Assembly: GCA_963849695.1 (NCBI GenBank)
Contig: CAWKIT010000016.1
Coordinates: 1 to 64,000 of the forward strand
Length of the DNA: 64,000 nucleotides
Reading direction: 5' to 3'
From: DASSUW01 sp963849695
GTDB taxonomy: Bacteria; Actinomycetota; Thermoleophilia; Solirubrobacterales; Solirubrobacteraceae
Shown in pieces: positions 59,622 to 64,000 of the stretch; position 1 is the first letter of the stretch, and every line of letters begins with the position of its first letter. The notes beneath the pieces are model-generated. The model searched no databases. It worked only from the letters and a program-made list of their open reading frames with translations, and was not told where the DNA came from. The position numbers were made by a program, and so were the translations under genes.

Positions 59622-60395
59622 TCACCCGGACGCCATGTCGGCCTCCAGCGCCGAGTGGTCGCTCAACCCGTCGTCCCGCCACGCGTGGTGGTAGCGCGCC
59701 GCGGCGACGCGCAGGCCGGACGCGAAGATGTGGTCGAGGCGCCAGCCGCCGCCGTGGCGCCACACCCACGACGGCTCCTTCGACGCGTAGCCGTGCACGA
59801 CCCGGAACGCGTCGGCGAAGCCGACCTCGCGTAGGCCCGGGACGACGCCGAGCTCGGCGGAGTCCCACCGCTCGCCGCGCTCCTCGCGCAGGCGCCCGCG
59901 GGTGTCGCGCGCGAAGGAGATGACGGTCCCGTCCGGCGACTCGCGGCGGGGCGTGTTGAGGTCGCCGCACAGGACTCGCGGGCCGGAGCCGGCGGCGAGG
60001 CCGGCGCGGAGGGCGGCGAGCGTGTCCGGCTTGATCCAGCCGTTGGCGGCGTTCGGCACGTGCGCGACGTGGACAGTGACCTCCTCGACGGACGCCGCCA
60101 GCGTGGTCTCGGGCCACGGCACCGCGAGGGTCGCAGCGGACTCGAGCGGCGACCGGGCCGCGATCACCACGCCCGTCCGCCGGCGGGTGATCGGCTCGCG
60201 CCGCGGGTCGGCGCCCTCGAGAGAGAAAGCCGCGTGCGGCAGCCCGATCGTCCTGAAGGCCGCCTGCCACAAGGGCCACGAGCCCGTGGTCACCTCCTGC
60301 AGCGCGACCACGTCGGGCTCGCGCGAGGCGAGCGCCGCGGCCTGCGCCGCGAGCACGGACACGCGCCGGTTGACGTTCCAGCTGATCAGCCTCAC
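59622..60395 (-). CDS. Endonuclease/exonuclease/phosphatase family protein
   Basis: A GTG at 60395 opens a 257-aa protein with the EEP catalytic signature: LISWNVNRRVSVLAAQA, DVVALQEVTTGSWPLWQ, VLCGDLNTPRRESPDG and the terminal RLDHIFASGLRVAAARYHHA with SDHSALEADM. Members act on nucleic acids or phospholipid/inositol phosphates; no exported signal is seen. It overlaps the hydrolase gene by 4 bp. Confidence 0.88.
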   Translation of the reverse strand: MRLISWNVNRRVSVLAAQAAALASREPDVVALQEVTTGSWPLWQAAFRTIGLPHAAFSLEGADPRREPITRRRTGVVIAARSPLESAATLAVPWPETTLAASVEEVTVHVAHVPNAANGWIKPDTLAALRAGLAAGSGPRVLCGDLNTPRRESPDGTVISFARDTRGRLREERGERWDSAELGVVPGLREVGFADAFRVVHGYASKEPSWVWRHGGGWRLDHIFASGLRVAAARYHHAWRDDGLSDHSALEADMASG

Positions 60396-61225
60396 ATCGC
60401 GCGGATCTGGTCTGCGACCGCCGCCGGCGCCTCCTCGGGCAAGAAGTGGCCGGCGTCGTCGATCACCTCGATCTCGCCGTGGAAGCCGGTGGCGAACGGC
60501 CTGAACGGCTCGCGGGTCCCGATCACGAGGCGGGCGGGCATCTCGAACCACCGGCCGGCGAACGATCGCGTGCGGGGCAGCTCGCGGATGAGGAAGTCGC
60601 GGTAGAGCTTGGACGACGCGTGCGCGGCGCCGGGCTCGCGCAGGACATCGATGTAGGTGTCCTCCTCCTCGCGCGTCCATCGCCGCCCGTCGCGACGGCC
60701 GTTGCGCAGCATCCCGCGCGGGAAGCGGCCGTCGCGGATGACGCGCTCGCCGGCGAACGGCGCTGCCAGCGGAAGCTGGTACCACAGCATCCAGCCGTGG
60801 CGCAGGCTCACCTGCGGCGGCGCCCAGGGATGGGCGATCGAGAGCGCGGCCAGCGAGGAGAAGCGCGCCGGCGCGGTCAGCGCGGCGAGCAGCGCGGCAT
60901 AGCCGCCCCAGTCATGGCCGACCAGCCGCACGCGGTCGATGCCGAGCACGTCGAGCAGCGCGATCTGGTCGTCGGCGAGGCGCTGCTTGCGGAAGTCGCC
61001 GTCGTCCGGCAGGCCCGACCAGCCGAGCCCGCGCAGGTCCGGGCACAGCAGCCGGAACTCGCCCGCCAGCTCGCCGATCACCGCGCGCCAGCTCCACCAG
61101 TGCTGCGGCCAGCCGTGCAGGGCGAGCACGGGCGGGGCGTCCGGCGGGCCGGCGGCGGCGACGTGCACCCGCACGCCGGTCGGGAGGTCGTGGAAGCTGT
61201 GCTCGACACCGTCGAGCTCGGGCAT
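60392..61225 (-). CDS. Alpha/beta hydrolase, epoxide-hydrolase-like
   Basis: I use the ATG at 61225 (MPELDGVEHSFHDLPTGVRV); another ATG lies at 61237. The 277-aa protein has VLALHGWPQHWWSWRAVI for the oxyanion hole and LVGHDWGGYAALLAALTA. Asp replaces the nucleophilic Ser, as in epoxide hydrolases and haloalkane dehalogenases. The catalytic His is in VIDDAGHFLPEEAPAAV. It is followed, in overlap, by the EEP gene. Confidence 0.88.
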   Translation of the reverse strand: MPELDGVEHSFHDLPTGVRVHVAAAGPPDAPPVLALHGWPQHWWSWRAVIGELAGEFRLLCPDLRGLGWSGLPDDGDFRKQRLADDQIALLDVLGIDRVRLVGHDWGGYAALLAALTAPARFSSLAALSIAHPWAPPQVSLRHGWMLWYQLPLAAPFAGERVIRDGRFPRGMLRNGRRDGRRWTREEEDTYIDVLREPGAAHASSKLYRDFLIRELPRTRSFAGRWFEMPARLVIGTREPFRPFATGFHGEIEVIDDAGHFLPEEAPAAVADQIRAM

Positions 61226-61260
61226 GGTCGGCGGCATGAAGGCATACGCTACGCGGCCGG

Positions 61261-63354
61261 ATGCGAACGGTCCCGCTGCTCCTGCTGATCCTCGCCGTGC
61301 TCGCGGCCCCGGCCGCGGCACGCACCCGCGCGATCGGCGCGCCCGGCGCCAAGCCGACCTGGACGCCCGGCGACAAGCAGGCCTTCGGTACCTCCGCGAC
61401 GCGCGACAGCCGCGTCTGGTTCACGCTGCGCGAGCGCGAGATGACCGAGGTCTACTTCCCCGACCTCGGAACTCCGTCGCTGCGCTCGCTCGAGTTCGTG
61501 GTCGCCCGGCCCGGGCCCGAGATGGCGGTCGACCGCGAGACCGCGAACGCCACCGGCGTCGTCGAGCGGCTCGAGGGGCTCAACTTCCGCCAGACGGTGA
61601 CCGGTCCCGAGAGCCGCTGGCGGCTCACGAAGACCTACACGACCGACCCCTTCCGCTCGACCGTCCTCGTCCACGTCCGGTTCGAGTCGCTCACCGGCGA
61701 GCCGTACCGGCTGCACGTCCTGCTCGACCCGCAGCTGAGCAACGACGGCCGCGACGACCGCTCGAGGACCATCTCCGGCGCGCTGGTGGCGAGCGATCGC
61801 CGGATGGCGAGCGCGCTCGCCGCCTCGCCGGCGTTCACCGCGACCTCGAGCGGCTACGCGAGCACCAGCGACCCGTGGAGCGACCTGCGCGACGACGGCT
61901 CGCTCGACGCCGAGGCCGACGCGCGACAGCGCGGAAACGTCCGCCAGGCCGCCACCACGACGCTCGACGGCGTCCAGCGCCAGGAGGCGACCCTGGCGCT
62001 CGGGTTCGGCGCCGGCCAGGTCACCGCGCGCCGCGCCGCCGCCGACGCGCTCACCGCCGGCTTCGCCCCGCTGGCCGCCGAGAACGCCGCCGGCTGGACG
62101 CGCTACCGCGCGACGCTGAAGCCCGCCCCGGCGGCGGCCACCCCGGTGCTACCCGCCTACGAGACGTCGCTGCTGATGCTCGCCGCGCATGGCGACAAGG
62201 TCAATCCGGGGGCCGCGATCGCGTCGCCGTCGATGCCCTGGTGGTGGGGCAGGACGACGAGCTCGAGCCTCTATCACCTCGTCCGGCCGCGCGACCTCTA
62301 CGAGCTCGCCACCGCCGAGCTTGCCGCGGGGGCGACCCAGGCCGCCTCGTCCCGGCTCGACTTCCTGCTGCAGAGGGCGCAGGAGCGCAGCGGCGGCCTT
62401 CCGTCCTACGTCGAGGTGGGCGGCCGGTCGCGGTCGAGCGCCTACCACATGGACGACCAGGCGCTGCCGATCGTGCTCGCCTGGCAGCTGCAGCGGTTCG
62501 ACGTCGCCACCTGGCGCGCGCTGCGCCGCACCGCCGAGTTCATCGTCCGCCACGGGCCGCGGACCGAGCTCGATCGCTGGGGCAGTGCGGGGGGCTACTC
62601 GCCGGCCGCGGTCGCGGCCCAGATCGCCGGGCTCGTGTGCGCGGCCGACATCGCGCGCCGCAACGGGGCGGAGGCCGACGCCGCGCGCTACGAGCGCGTC
62701 GCCGACCGCTGGGCGGGTGCCGTCGAGCGCTGGACGGCGACCGCGAGCGGCCCGTACTCGGACGATCCGTACTACCTGCGGCTGAGCGAGGGCCGGCGGC
62801 CCGACCGCGGCACCCGCTACGACGTCGGCAGGCGGCGCGCCGACCAGCGCACGATCGTCGACGCGAGCTTCCTCGAGCTCGCGCGGCTCGGGGTCAAGCG
62901 GTTCGACGACCCGATCGTGCTCAACACGCTCGCGGTCGTCGACGCCCGGCTGCGCCGGACGACCGCGAACGGCGTGTTCTGGCACCGGTTCATCTTCGAC
63001 GACTACGGCGAGCGTGGAGACGGCGGCGGTTGGGGCACGCGGGGGCCGACCTTCGGGCGCCTGTGGCCGGTTCTCGCCGGCGAGCGGGGCGAGTACGAGC
63101 TGCTTGCGGGCCGGCCGGCCGGCACCTACCTGAAGTCGATCGCCGACGCCGGCAACGGCGGCGGCATGATCCCCGAGCAGGTGTGGGACGGGCGGCCGCC
63201 CACCGGCCTCCCCGCGGGCGAGGGGACCTCCTCCGCGACCCCGCTCGCGTGGTCGCACGCACAGCTGGTGCGGCTCGCCTGGTCGATCGACGCCGGCGCC
63301 CCCGTCGAGCAGCCTGCGGTCGTCGCCTGCCGCTATGTACGGCCGTGCCCGTAG
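61261..63354 (+). CDS. Secreted GH15-like (glucodextranase/glucoamylase) protein with altered acid motif
   Basis: The ATG at 61261 gives a signal peptide (MRTVPLLLLILAVLAAPAAA). An N-terminal glucodextranase-type beta domain (residues about 30-270: TRDSRVWFTLREREMTEVYF) precedes the GH15 (alpha/alpha)6 barrel (LYHLVRPRDLYELATAELAA, AYHMDDQALPIVLAWQLQRF, GMIPEQVWDGRPPTGLPAGE). The general-base Glu in IPEQVWD is present. The acid motif normally reads RWEE or RWEN before GGYSP, but here it is DRWGSAGGYSPAAVAAQIAG, so the acidic residue is missing. 697 aa. Activity is therefore doubtful. Confidence 0.82.
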   Translation: MRTVPLLLLILAVLAAPAAARTRAIGAPGAKPTWTPGDKQAFGTSATRDSRVWFTLREREMTEVYFPDLGTPSLRSLEFVVARPGPEMAVDRETANATGVVERLEGLNFRQTVTGPESRWRLTKTYTTDPFRSTVLVHVRFESLTGEPYRLHVLLDPQLSNDGRDDRSRTISGALVASDRRMASALAASPAFTATSSGYASTSDPWSDLRDDGSLDAEADARQRGNVRQAATTTLDGVQRQEATLALGFGAGQVTARRAAADALTAGFAPLAAENAAGWTRYRATLKPAPAAATPVLPAYETSLLMLAAHGDKVNPGAAIASPSMPWWWGRTTSSSLYHLVRPRDLYELATAELAAGATQAASSRLDFLLQRAQERSGGLPSYVEVGGRSRSSAYHMDDQALPIVLAWQLQRFDVATWRALRRTAEFIVRHGPRTELDRWGSAGGYSPAAVAAQIAGLVCAADIARRNGAEADAARYERVADRWAGAVERWTATASGPYSDDPYYLRLSEGRRPDRGTRYDVGRRRADQRTIVDASFLELARLGVKRFDDPIVLNTLAVVDARLRRTTANGVFWHRFIFDDYGERGDGGGWGTRGPTFGRLWPVLAGERGEYELLAGRPAGTYLKSIADAGNGGGMIPEQVWDGRPPTGLPAGEGTSSATPLAWSHAQLVRLAWSIDAGAPVEQPAVVACRYVRPCP

Positions 63355-63408
63355 GCCGGCGTCCCCGCTACGAACCGCGGGCCTGGCTGCGCTATCCTCA
63401 CTTGCCGA

Positions 63409-63431
63409 CCTCGCGCCGGTGCGGGGTTTTT
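63409..63431 (+). terminator. Rho-independent terminator
   Basis: CCTCGC (63409-63414) pairs with GCGGGG (63421-63426) around GCCGGT and is followed by a T5 run (63427-63431). It lies 54 nt after the GH15 stop and 45 nt before rpmG; it is the only hairpin in the window with a clear T-run. Confidence 0.7.
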
Positions 63432-63476
63432 CTTCGCCCGGCGAGCTAGACCACGACCCTCGGAGCGCGCCGCAAC

Positions 63477-63641
63477 ATGGCCCGTGGAGACGTCCGGATC
63501 GCCGTCACCCTCGCGTGCGAGGAGTGCAAGCGCCGGAACTATCAGACCAACAAGTCCAAGCGCAACAACCCCGATCGCATCACGCTGCGCAAATACTGCA
63601 AGTGGTGCCGGCGGCACACCAGCCACCGGGAAACCCGATAG
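63477..63641 (+). CDS. rpmG: 50S ribosomal protein L33
   Basis: The 54-aa product, MARGDVRIAVTLACEECKRR and NYQTNKSKRNNPDRITLRKY then CKWCRRHTSHRETR, is a zinc-binding L33 with both CxxC pairs (CEEC and CKWC). The ATG is at 63477 and TAG at 63639-63641. It precedes secE by 12 bp, the usual bacterial order before nusG. Confidence 0.97.
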   Translation: MARGDVRIAVTLACEECKRRNYQTNKSKRNNPDRITLRKYCKWCRRHTSHRETR

Positions 63642-63653
63642 GGGCGATTCTCC

Positions 63654-64000
63654 GTGGCCCGCGATCGACAGCGCGCGAAGCAGCGGCGGCGCAGCCGGCA
63701 GCCGGGTGCCGGCGGTCCGGCGGCGGGATCCGCGCGCACGCGCGCGCGTGATGTCGGCCTCGAGCCGACCGACGCCGAGCTCGACTCGACCCCCGCTCCC
63801 GAGCCCACCAAGCATGCCTTCCCGGACGTCGAGGAGGCGCGCATGGCCGAGGCCGGCGCGGGCGACTTCGACGAGGACGTCGCGCCGACCGATCCCGCCG
63901 TCATCGAGGAGCGCGAAGAGGCCCGCAAGCCCCGGCGCCAGCGCGGCAAGATCCTCACCTTCCTCGGCCACGTGGTCGACGAGCTGCGGCGCGTCCAGTG
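63654..64000 (+). CDS. secE: Preprotein translocase subunit SecE (3' end beyond window)
   Basis: A GTG at 63654 opens a frame that runs off the right edge. The N-terminal extension is basic first (MARDRQRAKQRRRSRQPGAG), then acidic (TDAELDSTPAPEPTKHAFPD; DVAPTDPAVIEEREEARKPR). The last visible residues, LTFLGHVVDELRRVQ, are the conserved SecE segment (FxxxVxxELKKVxWP) just before the membrane helix. The extension of about 95-100 residues is much longer than in E. coli. Identity rests on that motif and on rpmG next door. Confidence 0.92.
   Translation, partial: MARDRQRAKQRRRSRQPGAGGPAAGSARTRARDVGLEPTDAELDSTPAPEPTKHAFPDVEEARMAEAGAGDFDEDVAPTDPAVIEEREEARKPRRQRGKILTFLGHVVDELRRVQ

Noticed and set aside
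1..64000. CRISPR arrays, rRNA and tRNA genes, insertion sequences with transposase
   Set aside because: No regular direct repeats with spacers, no recognisable tRNA arms or rRNA, and no transposase or integrase coding region were found.

Overview
The window comes from a high-GC actinobacterium, most likely a member of the Thermoleophilia (the Solirubrobacter/Conexibacter group). The basis is the very GC-rich third codon positions, frequent GTG starts, long serine/alanine/arginine-rich linkers, the gene mix (PucR regulators, wax-ester synthase/DGAT, MsnO8-type oxidoreductase) and the rpmG-secE junction at the right end. This placement is inference from style and content; no rRNA or tRNA gene is visible.

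Layout. 0-4.5 kb: an ECF sigma factor cut by the left edge, small orphan proteins, an HD-GYP protein and a PspC protein. 4.5-11.3 kb: a secreted redox and carbohydrate block, made of a cupredoxin-multicopper oxidase operon with its own promoter, a DUF1080 (3-keto-disaccharide hydrolase-like) gene, and, divergent from it, a ThuA/PQQ-type sugar dehydrogenase/PKD gene. 11.3-14.7 kb: small enzymes mixed with truncated relics. 14.7-18.3 kb: GNAT, then an MMPL exporter divergent from a TetR regulator with two operator palindromes between them. 18.3-23.9 kb: a broken secreted DUF11-type protein, cupin, cation efflux protein, cNMP-binding protein, a thioredoxin-reductase relic, a class III cyclase and a VOC protein. 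23.9-29.7 kb: a second HD-GYP protein fused to a LuxR helix-turn-helix, a hydrolase, DUF1707, SRPBCC/ArsR, two DHFR-like genes, Lrp and LysE. 29.7-41 kb: WS/DGAT-AlkZ-like-cytidylate kinase-like operon, PucR, methyltransferase, DMT permease, RNase H, and a tight FrnE-LLM-MFS-NUDIX operon. 41-51.4 kb: an M14 peptidase gene (broken), alcohol dehydrogenase, FUSC-like protein, AraC, a glutamate-cysteine ligase family gene, a lipoprotein sugar dehydrogenase, and a GAF histidine kinase with a NarL-type regulator. 51.7-59.6 kb: a complete type II fatty-acid synthesis operon (fabD-fabH-fabG-acpP-fabF-carboxyltransferase-MaoC-fabI-reductase). 59.6-64 kb: a nuclease-like protein, an epoxide-hydrolase-like protein, a secreted GH15-like protein with an altered active-site motif, rpmG and the start of secE.

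Three things stand out. First, a short interspersed sequence (core AACTGCGGCTGGGTGGGGAA and variants) occurs five times. Four copies lie 20-55 nt downstream of a stop codon in sense orientation, and two pairs form perfect 22- and 24-bp inverted repeats. Second, three genes can only be started sensibly at CTG in a CTGA overlap with the preceding stop codon. Third, the window has many single-base frameshifts, including a compensating pair at about 48.88-48.91 kb, and several genes reduced to joined termini. Some of these frameshifts may be residual sequencing errors, so broken genes are reported as seen and not assumed to be biologically dead.
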